Positions 33,999-42,427 of a stretch of DNA of 64,000 nucleotides are shown here, in pieces. The stretch lies in contig DATJTX010000031.1 of the NCBI GenBank assembly GCA_035502855.1, forward strand, positions 62,001-126,000, in the 5' to 3' direction. A program made the translations under genes and the position numbers. Each line of letters starts with the position of its first letter. Positions within the stretch are counted from its first letter, which is position 1. Below the pieces are notes generated by a model, which saw only the letters and a program-made list of their open reading frames with translations, was not told the origin of the DNA and did no database searches. This stretch comes from Candidatus Baltobacteraceae bacterium (lineage in GTDB: Bacteria > Vulcanimicrobiota > Vulcanimicrobiia > Vulcanimicrobiales > Vulcanimicrobiaceae).

Positions 33999-35207
33999 TC
34001 ATGTTGCTTGCGTTACTTCCTCCGCATCAGATACTTCGGGCGGAGCCTCTGCCGGAATCGCCTCCGCCCGGTCCAAAATCTCGACAATCTCAGTCGCGAG
34101 AAAATACTGCACGCGGCCGGGAACATCGACACGCTGAACGATCTGGGCATCGACGAGTTTCTGGATATTCTCGCTCGCCGCTTGCCACGAAAAGCCCAAG
34201 ATCGACTGTGCTCGGCGATTCGTAAGAACGGGAAGCTCGAAAAGGGCATCGACGAGCGTAAGGACGGATGCTGCCGTTCTAGCTGTGCGAAAGCGGTCGC
34301 GATATTGCTGCCGTAGTGCCTGCAATTGCCGCGTACGTTGAATCGCGTCCCGCGCTTGTAACGCTACGCCCCGTAGAAAAAATATGATCCAGTCGGTCCA
34401 AGCACCACTGCGACTAACCTCTAACATCAGATCGTTGTACTGCTGTCGGCGTCGCTCGAAGTACGCACTGAGATAGAGCATTGGTGCGTTCAGTCGACGT
34501 TCTTTGCAAAGCATCAACACAATGAGTAACCGACCAAGACGGCCGTTACCATCAATGAATGGGTGAATTGCCTCGAACTGATAGTGGGTGATTGCGAGCC
34601 GTATAAGCAGCGGAAGTTGATTTGGCGCTTGCAAATACGCAGCGAGGTTGTCAAAAAGTGGTTCCACTTCCAGTGCCGGCGGTGGAACGTAGCGTGCGTC
34701 GCGAATCGTCAAGCCTTTTTGGGCAATGAACACCTGACGGTCGCGAAATTGACCGCGCCGAACCTTCGCTTCGGCGCTCGCCATGAGCGTGTCATGGATT
34801 TCTAGGATCAGTTGCCGACCAAACGGGATTTCCTCGGCGCGGCGGACGCCATATTTGAGCGCAGAAATATAGTTGCGCACCTCGCTTGTATCGCCGGTGT
34901 TCGCCGCGATCTCGGCCGCTTCGAAGAGGACGAGATCCGAATAGGTCGTTTGCGTTCCTTCAATGCGGCTGGAAAGCACCGCCTCGCGCCGGAGAAAGGG
35001 ACCGATCAGTAGCTCGGGGTCGGGAAGGTTCGCCGCCAAACCGTCCAAGCGACCGAGTTCGGCGGTAGCTTCGTCGAGAGCAAGAATGAGGTCGGCGGTG
35101 TAGAGGTCGGCGCCGATCGGGAGCGGCGCCGGGATAAAGGCATGGCCGCCTTCGCTGATCTTGACCAGGCGTCCGGGCGCTTGCGGCTGGAATTGGCGGA
35201 TATCCAT
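33999..35207 (-). CDS. Fic-domain protein with C-terminal winged helix
   Basis: Fic proteins transfer AMP (or another nucleotide moiety) to Ser/Thr/Tyr of targets. The 402-residue protein has the full catalytic motif H-P-F-I-D-G-N-G-R-L-G-R and an N-terminal inhibitory helix motif S-S-R-I-E-G (class II, self-inhibited). After the Fic core a winged-helix-like segment follows (A-Q-S-I-L-G-F, then V-D-A-Q-I-V-Q-R). The layout matches the common stand-alone Fic/DUF4172-type proteins. No separate antitoxin is needed or seen. Inverted GGTGGATA sites just upstream suggest that the winged helix regulates its own promoter. Confidence 0.9.
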   Translation of the reverse strand: MDIRQFQPQAPGRLVKISEGGHAFIPAPLPIGADLYTADLILALDEATAELGRLDGLAANLPDPELLIGPFLRREAVLSSRIEGTQTTYSDLVLFEAAEIAANTGDTSEVRNYISALKYGVRRAEEIPFGRQLILEIHDTLMASAEAKVRRGQFRDRQVFIAQKGLTIRDARYVPPPALEVEPLFDNLAAYLQAPNQLPLLIRLAITHYQFEAIHPFIDGNGRLGRLLIVLMLCKERRLNAPMLYLSAYFERRRQQYNDLMLEVSRSGAWTDWIIFFLRGVALQARDAIQRTRQLQALRQQYRDRFRTARTAASVLTLVDALFELPVLTNRRAQSILGFSWQAASENIQKLVDAQIVQRVDVPGRVQYFLATEIVEILDRAEAIPAEAPPEVSDAEEVTQAT

Positions 35208-35232
35208 CGGTTAGGGGAGATACTTCCCTTCT

Positions 35233-35263
35233 TATCCACCCTTACCCCCTTATTCGGTGGATA
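35233..35263. promoter_or_regulatory. candidate operator upstream of the Fic gene
   Basis: TATCCACC (35233-35240) and GGTGGATA (35256-35263) form a perfect inverted repeat with a 15-base spacer, 26-56 bases before the Fic ATG. A further half site, GGTATCC, follows at about 35272. The spacing of about two helical turns suits a dimeric repressor. Confidence 0.4.
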
Positions 35264-35600
35264 GATGGCGAGGTATCCAACTAGATAGCATCTGTCAATG
35301 GGATGGCGTGTCAGGCCCTGGCATTACTCCCGATGTCCAACGCTGAGGGCCGCCACCCCGGGCCCATCGGAAACCAAAGCAACCGTTCGCGCGTCATGCA
35401 CCTCCTGTAAGGACACCAGAGGAGACAATCCAGGATGGACTTCGCACAGCTATTTGAAGACCCGCGCGCTCGCCGCCAGTTTCTCCAAAGCCCCGAACAG
35501 CGAAATACGACGTTGTGGCTCGAGGGCGACGCGCCCCACGCGATCGACTTCGGTAATCTCGGGGCACGTTTCCGGGTCCCCCGAAACAATGATGTCGCCG
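35264..35600. other. unassigned stretch between Fic and threonine aldolase genes
   Basis: About 340 bases without a recognisable gene. All of it is GC-rich, and three different frames look weakly protein-like. One is on the plus strand from ATG 35435 (M-D-F-A-Q-L-F-E-D-P, with AGGAG 11 bases upstream), which would run antisense into the aldolase gene. Another is on the minus strand, ending at 35450 with A-L-E-K-L-A-A-S-A-R-V-F-K. None has independent support. It could hold a small RNA or a gene fragment. Confidence 0.3.
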
Positions 35601-35638
35601 ATCCCTTGACTACGCTTCGCTATGCTCGGGATGACAGA
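35601..35638 (-). repeat. 3'-end repeat, TGTCATCCCGAGC family (copy 3)
   Basis: On the minus strand it opens CTGTCATCCCGAGC, runs through ATAGCGAAGCGTAGTC and ends AAGGGAT. The first part matches copies 1 and 2; the second part (GCGAAGCGTAGTC, A/G, AGGGA) matches the end of copy 2. It overlaps the last codons and the stop of the threonine aldolase gene. Confidence 0.65.
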
Positions 35639-36660
35639 GCAGACTTGACCGCCGCCACGAAGGCGTCGACGTCGGATTCGGTCGTGGCCCAGTGGGTCAT
35701 CCAGCGCACCTCGGGGAGCGCTTCGTCGAAGCAGTAGAAGAAGAACTGCTCCTGTACGCGCGCGATTGCTTCGCGTGAGAGCGTAGCGAAGATCGCGTTG
35801 GCGCGGACCGGCCGCGTGATGCGCACGCCGGGAATATCGCGCACACTTGCGAGCAGACGCCGTGCCATCGCGTTGGCATGCGTCGCATAGCGCAGCCAGC
35901 GATCGTTGGTCAGCAGCGCCTCGAATTGCGCCGAGATAAAGCGCATCTTCGAAGCGAGCTGCATCGCCTGTTTGCGCACGTACGGCGCGACCTGCGAACT
36001 CAGCTGTGGATCGAAGAAACAAATCGCTTCGCCACCCATGAGCCCGTTTTTCGTGCCGCCGTAGCTAAGGATGTCGACGCCCAGCTCTTTGGTGAGCGAT
36101 CGCGGGGTCGTGCCGAGCGCGGCCGCGGCGTTCGCGATGCGAGCCCCGTCGACGTGAACGATCAATCCGCGATCGTGCGCGAAGGCGCATAGCTCGCGCA
36201 CTTCGTCCGGCTCGTACACGTCGCCGTACTCGGTCGTGTTCGAGATCGAGATGGCGCGGGGTTGTGGATGATGTTCGGCATGGCCGACGCGCAGATGCGG
36301 CTCGAGGTCGGCGATTCGCACCTTGCCGTCCTCGGTCACGATCGGAATGACTTTCGCGCCGGCAAAGCGCTCGAATGCGCTGCACTCGTCGACCTGCAGA
36401 TGCGCGCTTGCCGGCGTGAGCACGGCTTCCCATGGCCGCACCACGCAGCTGAGGGCGACGACGTTGGCGCCCGTGCCGTTGAACGCAAAATACACATCGG
36501 TATCCTCGCCGAAGTGCGCGCGAAAGCGCGCGATCGCGCGCGCCGTCCAGGGATCGTCACCGTATCCAACCGCGTCGCCCTCGTTCGCATCGAGAATCGC
36601 CTGAAGAATCTCGGGTGCGACCGGCGCGTTGTTGTCGCTGGCGAAGCTGCGTTGCCTCAT
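35620..36660 (-). CDS. ltaE: low-specificity threonine aldolase
   Basis: The enzyme splits L-threonine or L-allo-threonine to glycine and acetaldehyde with PLP. The 346-residue protein has the fold-type I beta-eliminating-lyase layout: S-D-N-N-A-P at the N-terminus, N-G-T-G-A-N (phosphate loop), S-N-T-T-E-Y-G, V-H-V-D-G-A-R-I-A-N (cofactor Asp) and the Schiff-base Lys in Y-G-G-T-K-N-G. The last residues, S-S-R-A and the TAG stop, are encoded by an intergenic repeat, so the C-terminus looks replaced. Its ATG overlaps the stop of the downstream-strand neighbour (beta-CASP nuclease gene) by 4 bases. Confidence 0.9.
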   Translation of the reverse strand: MRQRSFASDNNAPVAPEILQAILDANEGDAVGYGDDPWTARAIARFRAHFGEDTDVYFAFNGTGANVVALSCVVRPWEAVLTPASAHLQVDECSAFERFAGAKVIPIVTEDGKVRIADLEPHLRVGHAEHHPQPRAISISNTTEYGDVYEPDEVRELCAFAHDRGLIVHVDGARIANAAAALGTTPRSLTKELGVDILSYGGTKNGLMGGEAICFFDPQLSSQVAPYVRKQAMQLASKMRFISAQFEALLTNDRWLRYATHANAMARRLLASVRDIPGVRITRPVRANAIFATLSREAIARVQEQFFFYCFDEALPEVRWMTHWATTESDVDAFVAAVKSALSSRA

Positions 36661-38015
36661 AGCGTCACCGTGGTTCCTCGATGGGCGACGTCGGCCTGCC
36701 AGCCGAATGCAGCGCGGCCCATCGCCGCGAGTGCGGCCGCCGATGGCGCTTCGCCGTGCACGGCGTACAGATGCGGCGTCGCCGTGCAGGTTTGCAGCCA
36801 GCGATGGAGTTCGTTGCGATCGGCGTGGGCACTGAAGCCCGAAAGGTGTACGAGCCTCGCGTGAATCGGAATCACGTCGTTGAAAAGCGTCACGTGCTTC
36901 GCGCCGTGGGTCAAAATGTAGCCGAGCGTTCCGAGCGATTGGTATCCGGGGAAGATGATCGTGGCCTTGGGGTCGCCGATGTGGTTGTGCAAGTGGTGCA
37001 ACACGCGGCCGCCCGAAGCCATGCCGCTGGCCGAGAGAATCAAATGCGGGCCCTGCACGTCGTTGAGCTCCTTCGAGCTTTGTGTGGTTACGTGCTCGGT
37101 GAAGTTTCGCACGCCGAACGGTGTCGAGAGCGAGTCGTTGGCGATCGGTCTGTGCGCGTCGGGGAAGTGTTCGAAGACCGCGTCGACTTTCTCGGCCATC
37201 GGGCTATCGAGGTGGACCGGCAACGTTGCTATGTGCGGATCGTTCGTTTGCAGGGTCGCGACCGCGAGGAGGATGTCTTGCGAGCGTTCGACCGCGAACG
37301 CCGGAATCACGATCGCGCCGCCGCGCGCGATGCCGGCAAGTATCGCTCGGCGCAAGTCTTCAAGCGGCTGCGGCGGATGGACCTGGTTGGCATAGGTCGA
37401 TTCGCAGATGAGATCGGTCGCCGCGCCCATCGGCTCGGGCCCGAAGAGCAATGGCCGGTCGTAGCGCCCGATGTCGCCGGAGAATACGACGCGCTTGCCA
37501 TCGAATTCGAGCGCAACGAAAGCCGAACCGATGATGTGGCCGGCGTCGTAATACGTCGCCTGCATGACGCCCGCGACGGTGAAGGCCTGATGTAGCGGAA
37601 TCGGCTGCACGTGTTTCATCGTGCGCTCGACGTCCTGCGGATCGTAGTACATCGGCGGTGAGTACGGGCGCTGATGCTGATACCCGCGTTCCTGCAGCTC
37701 CTGCTGCAGATTGGCCGAGTCGTCGAGCACGATCTGCATGACCGCTCGCGTAGGGGGCGTGCAATAGATCGGCCCCGAGAAGCCGTCGTGGACCAGTTTG
37801 GGCAGATACCCGACGTGATCGAGATGACCGTGCGTGACGATTACCGCGTCGATATCGCCGGCGGCGATCGGCAGCGGGATACCGTTGAGCGCAACGACGT
37901 CTTTCGTGCCTTGAAACATGCCGCAATCGACGAGCACGTGCTTCGTTCCGACCGTCAAAAGATGCTTGCTTCCGGTGACGATGCCGGCCGCGCCGATAAA
38001 CGTGAGCTCAGCCAC
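36657..38015 (-). CDS. metallo-beta-lactamase/beta-CASP nuclease
   Basis: A 452-residue member of the CPSF73/RNase-J-like superfamily, predicted to cut or degrade RNA. Motif II is T-H-G-H-L-D-H-V-G; then come D-A-G-H-I-I-G-S, S-G-D-I-G-R, C-E-S-T-Y-A and the beta-CASP domain. The RMMBL-type motif G-F-S-A-H-A-D near the C-terminus completes the site. The N-terminus (A-E-L-T-F-I-G-A-A) needs the GTG start at 38015, which overlaps the stop of the SLOG gene by 8 bases; no ATG is available. It lacks the long C-terminal domain of RNase J, so it belongs to the shorter archaeal/bacterial type. Confidence 0.88.
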   Translation of the reverse strand: MAELTFIGAAGIVTGSKHLLTVGTKHVLVDCGMFQGTKDVVALNGIPLPIAAGDIDAVIVTHGHLDHVGYLPKLVHDGFSGPIYCTPPTRAVMQIVLDDSANLQQELQERGYQHQRPYSPPMYYDPQDVERTMKHVQPIPLHQAFTVAGVMQATYYDAGHIIGSAFVALEFDGKRVVFSGDIGRYDRPLLFGPEPMGAATDLICESTYANQVHPPQPLEDLRRAILAGIARGGAIVIPAFAVERSQDILLAVATLQTNDPHIATLPVHLDSPMAEKVDAVFEHFPDAHRPIANDSLSTPFGVRNFTEHVTTQSSKELNDVQGPHLILSASGMASGGRVLHHLHNHIGDPKATIIFPGYQSLGTLGYILTHGAKHVTLFNDVIPIHARLVHLSGFSAHADRNELHRWLQTCTATPHLYAVHGEAPSAAALAAMGRAAFGWQADVAHRGTTVTL

Positions 38016-38577
38016 GATCGAAGACCACCGATGAGGGGAGATCCAAGCGCAAGTACTCCTCCAAGCAGCGATCGACGAGCTTCTCCGGATCGTCATCGGT
38101 CAGGATGATCGAGCCGGTCTCTTTTTTCACGAGCCCGGCGATGTTGGTAAATTCGTTCGAGATGCCGCCGGAGTTGGTCAGGATGCCGATCAGTTTGCCT
38201 TCGTCGTAGGCAATCGCGAACTCGCCGAGCGTGCCGCTGCGGCCGCCGACGAAGAGAACGAAGTCCGAGCTATGAATGTTGTGTGTCTCGCGGCCCATCA
38301 GCCCGGATCCGGTGAAGACCATCGTGGTATAGGGTTGCAGCGGTGAGTCGTAAACCTTGACGTGCTCCTCGCGCGAGAGCGCCGGTGAGACGCCGAGGCT
38401 GACGCCGCCCCCTGCGTGCGCTCCGAGCACGGCGGCGTGCGGCAGACCAGGGCACGCCCCGGTAACGATCGTCGCGTCGCGCTGCGCGATCCGCCGGCCC
38501 ATACGGCGCGCAAGCTCAAGCTGCGGCTTGGTGATGATGCCTCCAGCGGAGCCCATCACGCCGATTTGGATTTTCAT
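38008..38577 (-). CDS. SLOG-superfamily (LOG-like) nucleotide-binding protein
   Basis: A 189-residue Rossmann-like protein with G-V-M-G-S-A-G at the N-terminus, T-G-A-C-P-G-L-P, and G-G-R-S-G-T-L-G-E-F, the counterpart of the P-G-G-x-G-T-x-x-E motif of LOG proteins. The motif spacing is closest to the TIGR00725/LDcluster4 branch, whose ligand and role are not established; cytokinin-type phosphoribohydrolase activity should not be assumed. It is coupled to the beta-CASP nuclease gene by overlap, which hints at nucleotide or RNA metabolism. Confidence 0.8.
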   Translation of the reverse strand: MKIQIGVMGSAGGIITKPQLELARRMGRRIAQRDATIVTGACPGLPHAAVLGAHAGGGVSLGVSPALSREEHVKVYDSPLQPYTTMVFTGSGLMGRETHNIHSSDFVLFVGGRSGTLGEFAIAYDEGKLIGILTNSGGISNEFTNIAGLVKKETGSIILTDDDPEKLVDRCLEEYLRLDLPSSVVFDRG

Positions 38578-38592
38578 GAGAGACTAGAGTTT

Positions 38593-39312
38593 ATGACGAA
38601 GCAAGAAGCCACCTACCAGGCGATCGCGGCGCGGTGGAAGGCGCTGCGCGCTGCGCACGACGTGCGCGTGCGCGAGGTTGCATGTGTCGGTGCGGCGCGT
38701 ACGCTGCTCTGCGTCGAGTACGGCGATCAGTCCCTTCCGGCCGTTCATATCGCTGCCGGAGTTCACGGCGATGAGCCCGCCGGGCCGCACGCCCTGCTCG
38801 TGCTGGTCGAGAGCAACGGACTCGATTCGCGTTTTTCGTATCGCATCTGGCCCTGTACGAATCCAAGCGGCTACGACGCGCGCACGCGCGAGAGCATCGA
38901 CGGGCTCGACGTCAATCGCACGTTCGGTCGCGGCGGCTCGTCGCCCGAAGCTCGCGCGATCATCACCGCCAATCGCGACCGAAAGTTCGAACTCGCGATC
39001 GATTTGCATGAAGACGACGAGGCGAGCGGGTTCTATTGTTACGAGTACGGTGGTGCCGGCATCGGGCGGCCGCTCGTCGAGCGTCTTGCCAGCGAAGGCA
39101 CGCCGCTCGATCCGCGCGAGGTGCTCACGCCCGATCCCGATGCGGAAGCCGAAAAGATCGGCGGCCGCACCCTCACGCAGCTGTTGATGCGTAACGCGGC
39201 GCGGCTCGGGCTCACGCTCGAAACGCCGTCGGCTATCCTTCCGTTCGCCGCGCGCGTTGCGATCCACGTCGCTGCGGTAAAATTCGCACTTTCTCAGATT
39301 GCCGTGAAATGA
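38593..39312 (+). CDS. M14-family carboxypeptidase / AstE-AspA-like deacylase
   Basis: A 239-residue zinc hydrolase. The zinc site H-x-x-E is in A-G-V-H-G-D-E-P-A-G, and a later D-L-H-E-D-D provides the second His. R-T-F-G-R and N-P-S-G-Y-D match the substrate Arg/Asn region of M14 proteins. The catalytic Glu near the C-terminus is probably in L-E-T-P-S. No signal peptide is present, so it is cytosolic. It could cut a peptide C-terminal residue or an N-acyl amino acid. The ATGA overlap with the ETF-QO gene couples the two, an unusual pairing. Confidence 0.75.
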   Translation: MTKQEATYQAIAARWKALRAAHDVRVREVACVGAARTLLCVEYGDQSLPAVHIAAGVHGDEPAGPHALLVLVESNGLDSRFSYRIWPCTNPSGYDARTRESIDGLDVNRTFGRGGSSPEARAIITANRDRKFELAIDLHEDDEASGFYCYEYGGAGIGRPLVERLASEGTPLDPREVLTPDPDAEAEKIGGRTLTQLLMRNAARLGLTLETPSAILPFAARVAIHVAAVKFALSQIAVK

Positions 39313-41006
39313 TCATTTCTTCAAAAGATCGAAGTGCTCGCCTCATGGCGCAGCGCGATCAATTGGAAGTCGACGTCCTCTTCGTCGGGGCAGGGCCTGC
39401 CTCGTTGGCCGGTGCGATTCGTTTGGGTCAACTCGCGAAGGAGGCGGGAGTCCAGCTCGAGATCCTCGTCATCGAGAAAGCCGCGGAGATCGGCAATCAC
39501 GGTCTTTCGGGGCTCGTGCTCGATCCGCGCGCGATTAGCGAGTTGCTTCCCAATTGGCTCGAACTCGGCGCACCGGTCGAAGCGCCGGTCGGCCGCGACG
39601 AACTGTGGTTCCTGACCAAGAACGGAAAGATCAAAGCGCCGTTCACGCCGCCCTCGTTGAACAATCACGGCAAGTTCGTTTCGTCACTGCAGCGCCTCAC
39701 CAAATGGATGGCGACGCAGGCGGAAGAGTTTGGCGTGCAAGTCTTTGGCGAGTTTCCGGGCCAGGAACTCCTGTGGGACGGGGACCGCGTCGTCGGCGTG
39801 CGCACCGGCGACAAAGGGGTCGATCACGACGGCAAGCCCAAAGCCAATTACGAACCGGGCGCGGATCTGCTCGCGAAGATCGTCATTCTGGGTGAAGGCC
39901 CGCGCGGCACGCTCGCCAAGCAGGCGATCCCGCGGCTCGGTCTGGACGACGGCAAAGAGCCGCAAGTCTACGCCGCCGGCGTCAAGGAACTTTGGCAGCT
40001 TCCCGACGACCGATTTCCCGCGGGCACCGTGATTCACACACTGGGTTATCCGCTTCCGCCCGAGACGTTCGGCGGCGGATTCATCTACGGCATGAAAGAC
40101 CGCGTGCTCGACATCGGTCACGTCACCGGGCTCGATTACAAAAATCCGACGACCGATCCGCACAACGAACTGCAGCGCATGAAAGAGCATCCCGAGATTC
40201 GCAAGATGCTCGAAGGGGCGAAGCTGATTCGCTACGGCGCGAAAGCGATTCCGGAGGGTGGACTCTTTGCCATGATCCGCCCCTACGGCGACGGACTGAT
40301 GATTACCGGCGATTCGGCCGGATTCCTCAACGGCATGCGCCTCAAGGGCGTGCATCTCGCGATGAAGTCGGGCATGATGGCCGCCGATACGGCGTGGGAC
40401 GCGCTGCAAGCGAAGAGCTACGACGCTAAGCAACTTTCGGTCTACGAAGAACGCTTCCGCAATTCGTGGGCCTACCAAGAAATGCGCAGCGCGCGCAACT
40501 TCCACCAAGGCTTCGAGCACGGCATGTGGGCCGGCATGTTCAACGCGGGTCTCGCGCCGCTCGCCGGCGGGCGCGGCTTCGGCATCATCGAGAAGCTCCC
40601 GGGCAAGCCGGGATACGAGAACATGGTGAAGGCGGGTTACCGTCCCAAGGAAACGCCGCGCGCCAAGATCGACAACGTGCTCACGTTCGATAAGCTCACC
40701 GACGTGTATAATTCAGGGACGGTTCACGAAGAGAATCAGCCAAGCCATCTGAAGGTCGCCGACACCAACATCTGCCGCGATCGCTGTACTGTGGAATACG
40801 GCAACCCGTGCGCATATTTTTGTCCGGCGGCGGTCTACGAGCCGATGTTCGAACGCGACGGCGACGAAGGCGCGGTGCACGGCCGGCTGCAGATCAACTT
40901 CACGAATTGCGTGCATTGCAAGACGTGCGACATCGCCGATCCGTATCAGATCATCACCTGGGTGCCGCCGCAGGGCGGCGAGGGCCCCGTGTACACCGGG
41001 ATGTAG
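39309..41006 (+). CDS. electron transfer flavoprotein-ubiquinone oxidoreductase
   Basis: ETF-QO passes electrons from ETF to the quinone pool during fatty- and amino-acid oxidation. The 565-residue protein has an N-terminal FAD motif (F-V-G-A-G-P-A-S-L-A), G-L-S-G-L-V-L-D, the quinone-binding region with G-G-F-I-Y-G, the second FAD segment I-T-G-D-S-A-G-F, and a C-terminal ferredoxin-like 4Fe-4S site (C-R-D-R-C, Y-F-C-P-A, N-C-V-H-C-K-T-C). Such enzymes can use menaquinone, which fits the mqn genes. ATG 39309 or the internal ATG at 39345 may be the start. The ETF subunits are not nearby. Confidence 0.93.
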   Translation: MIISSKDRSARLMAQRDQLEVDVLFVGAGPASLAGAIRLGQLAKEAGVQLEILVIEKAAEIGNHGLSGLVLDPRAISELLPNWLELGAPVEAPVGRDELWFLTKNGKIKAPFTPPSLNNHGKFVSSLQRLTKWMATQAEEFGVQVFGEFPGQELLWDGDRVVGVRTGDKGVDHDGKPKANYEPGADLLAKIVILGEGPRGTLAKQAIPRLGLDDGKEPQVYAAGVKELWQLPDDRFPAGTVIHTLGYPLPPETFGGGFIYGMKDRVLDIGHVTGLDYKNPTTDPHNELQRMKEHPEIRKMLEGAKLIRYGAKAIPEGGLFAMIRPYGDGLMITGDSAGFLNGMRLKGVHLAMKSGMMAADTAWDALQAKSYDAKQLSVYEERFRNSWAYQEMRSARNFHQGFEHGMWAGMFNAGLAPLAGGRGFGIIEKLPGKPGYENMVKAGYRPKETPRAKIDNVLTFDKLTDVYNSGTVHEENQPSHLKVADTNICRDRCTVEYGNPCAYFCPAAVYEPMFERDGDEGAVHGRLQINFTNCVHCKTCDIADPYQIITWVPPQGGEGPVYTGM

Positions 41007-41078
41007 ACGGTTCGGCCGGCCCGATACGCGGTTGAGAGGAAATGAGAGGGATTTCCCCGTCATCTCTTCTTCATCGAG

Positions 41079-42230
41079 ATGAAGTCTGAGGATACGCTTT
41101 CCGGAACCGACATCACGGTCGTCGGCGCCGGACTCATCGGGTTGGCCGTTGCGTTCGAACTTGCCGAGCGCGGCGCGAACGTGCGCGTGTACGATCGCGG
41201 CGAGCCGGGCCGCGGCGCATCCTGGGCCGGTGCCGGCATGCTCGCTCCGTACAGCGAGCACATCGCGGATCTGCCGCTGCTCGAGTTATGCGCGCGTTCC
41301 CTCGACCGCTACCCGCGCTTCGTCCAGCGCGTCGCTGCAGCCGGTGGTGTGGCCGTCGATCTTGCGCTCGACGGCATCGTCGAAGCTGCTTTCGATTCCA
41401 TTCGTCTGGAGCAGCTCGCCTCGTTCGGACGCGATCTGCAGGCACGCGGTATCCGCGCCGAGTTGCTCGACCGGCGCGAAGCGCTCTTGGCCGAGCCGGC
41501 GCTCGGCAAACACGTGGCTGGCGCCCTGTTGATTCGCGGCCAGGGCTATGTCGACAACCGGCGACTCGGGCGCGCGCTGCTCGCTGCGATACGCGCTCGC
41601 GGCGTCACGGTCCAAGCACCGGTCGAGGGCCTCGTTATCGAATGCGATGCGCGCCGGGTTCTCGGCATCCGCACGGAGCTTGGGTTTACGCCGGCCGACT
41701 GGGTGGTCAACGCGGCCGGAGCCTGGGCGGCCGGCGTCGCCGGCCTGCCGGCCGAGGCACGTCCCGCCGTCCGGCCGGTCAAGGGGCAGATGCTGGCGCT
41801 CGCCGCGCCGGCCGGCCTCCTGCGCCGTCCGGTCTGGGTGCCGGGCGCCTACCTCGTGCCGCGGACCGACGGACGGCTGCTTGTCGGCGCGACCAGCGAA
41901 GAAGCCGGTTTCGATCAGCGCGTCACCGCCGAAGCGATCTCCTCGCTGCTGCAGGCCGCGTTAGCGGCTGCCCCGGCGCTCGGATCGTTCACGATGACGG
42001 AATCGTGGGCGGGCCTTCGCCCGGCCACGCCGGACGGTCGCCCGTTCATCGGCCCAACCGCGATCGACGGGTTGATCGTTGCGGCCGGGCACTATCGCAA
42101 CGGCATCTTGCTTTCGCCCGAAACCGCCGAACTCGTTGCGAGTTTTGTCGAAAGCGGTGACGACGCGCCGCTGCAGCCGTGGCTTCCGGTCAGGATGAGC
42201 GCGAACGCAAGCCGAATCATGCACGCGTGA
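41079..42230 (+). CDS. thiO: glycine oxidase ThiO
   Basis: ThiO oxidises glycine to iminoglycine for the thiazole part of thiamin. The 383-residue flavoenzyme has V-V-G-A-G-L-I-G-L-A (FAD), R-G-A-S-W-A-G-A-G-M-L-A, V-N-A-A-G-A-W-A and the C-terminal G-L-R-P-A-T-P-D-G-R-P and G-H-Y-R-N-G-I-L-L motifs of the DAO family. It begins the operon thiO-thiS-thiG-rhodanese. I looked for a TPP riboswitch in the 72 bases before it and found none, although GGAAAT/ATTTCC (41038-41056) and TCATCTC/GAGATGA around the start codon can form small stems. Confidence 0.92.
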   Translation: MKSEDTLSGTDITVVGAGLIGLAVAFELAERGANVRVYDRGEPGRGASWAGAGMLAPYSEHIADLPLLELCARSLDRYPRFVQRVAAAGGVAVDLALDGIVEAAFDSIRLEQLASFGRDLQARGIRAELLDRREALLAEPALGKHVAGALLIRGQGYVDNRRLGRALLAAIRARGVTVQAPVEGLVIECDARRVLGIRTELGFTPADWVVNAAGAWAAGVAGLPAEARPAVRPVKGQMLALAAPAGLLRRPVWVPGAYLVPRTDGRLLVGATSEEAGFDQRVTAEAISSLLQAALAAAPALGSFTMTESWAGLRPATPDGRPFIGPTAIDGLIVAAGHYRNGILLSPETAELVASFVESGDDAPLQPWLPVRMSANASRIMHA

Positions 42231-42427
42231 AGGCGACGATCAACGGCGAACTGCGCGAGCTTCCCGACGGAACGACCATCGCAAACCTGCTGGAATCGCT
42301 GGGGATTGCACGCAGCGGCATCGCGATTGCAAAAAACGACAAAGTCATCCGCCGCTCTCACTACGAGGACATCCCGATCGCAGACGGAGACAATGTCGAA
42401 ATAATCAAAGCGGTTGCCGGCGGATGA
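42227..42427 (+). CDS. thiS: sulfur carrier protein ThiS
   Basis: ThiS is a ubiquitin-fold protein that carries sulfur as a C-terminal thiocarboxylate to ThiG. The 66-residue product has I-N-G-E, the middle V-A-I-A-K-N-D-K-V-type strand (here I-A-I-A-K-N-D-K) and the required C-terminal Gly-Gly. The start is GTG 42227, whose GTGA overlaps the thiO stop. The Gly-Gly-stop codons are part of the left arm of a long inverted repeat that spans the gap to thiG. ThiF, which adenylates ThiS, is not in this operon. Confidence 0.92.
   Translation: MKATINGELRELPDGTTIANLLESLGIARSGIAIAKNDKVIRRSHYEDIPIADGDNVEIIKAVAGG

Noticed and set aside
33999-35207. Fic gene as part of a toxin-antitoxin pair
   Set aside because: The inhibitory S-S-R-I-E-G motif is in the same protein, and no small partner gene is adjacent.
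41007-41078. Possible TPP riboswitch before thiO
   Set aside because: Only 72 bases are available, and neither CTGAGA nor the second conserved TPP-aptamer half is present.
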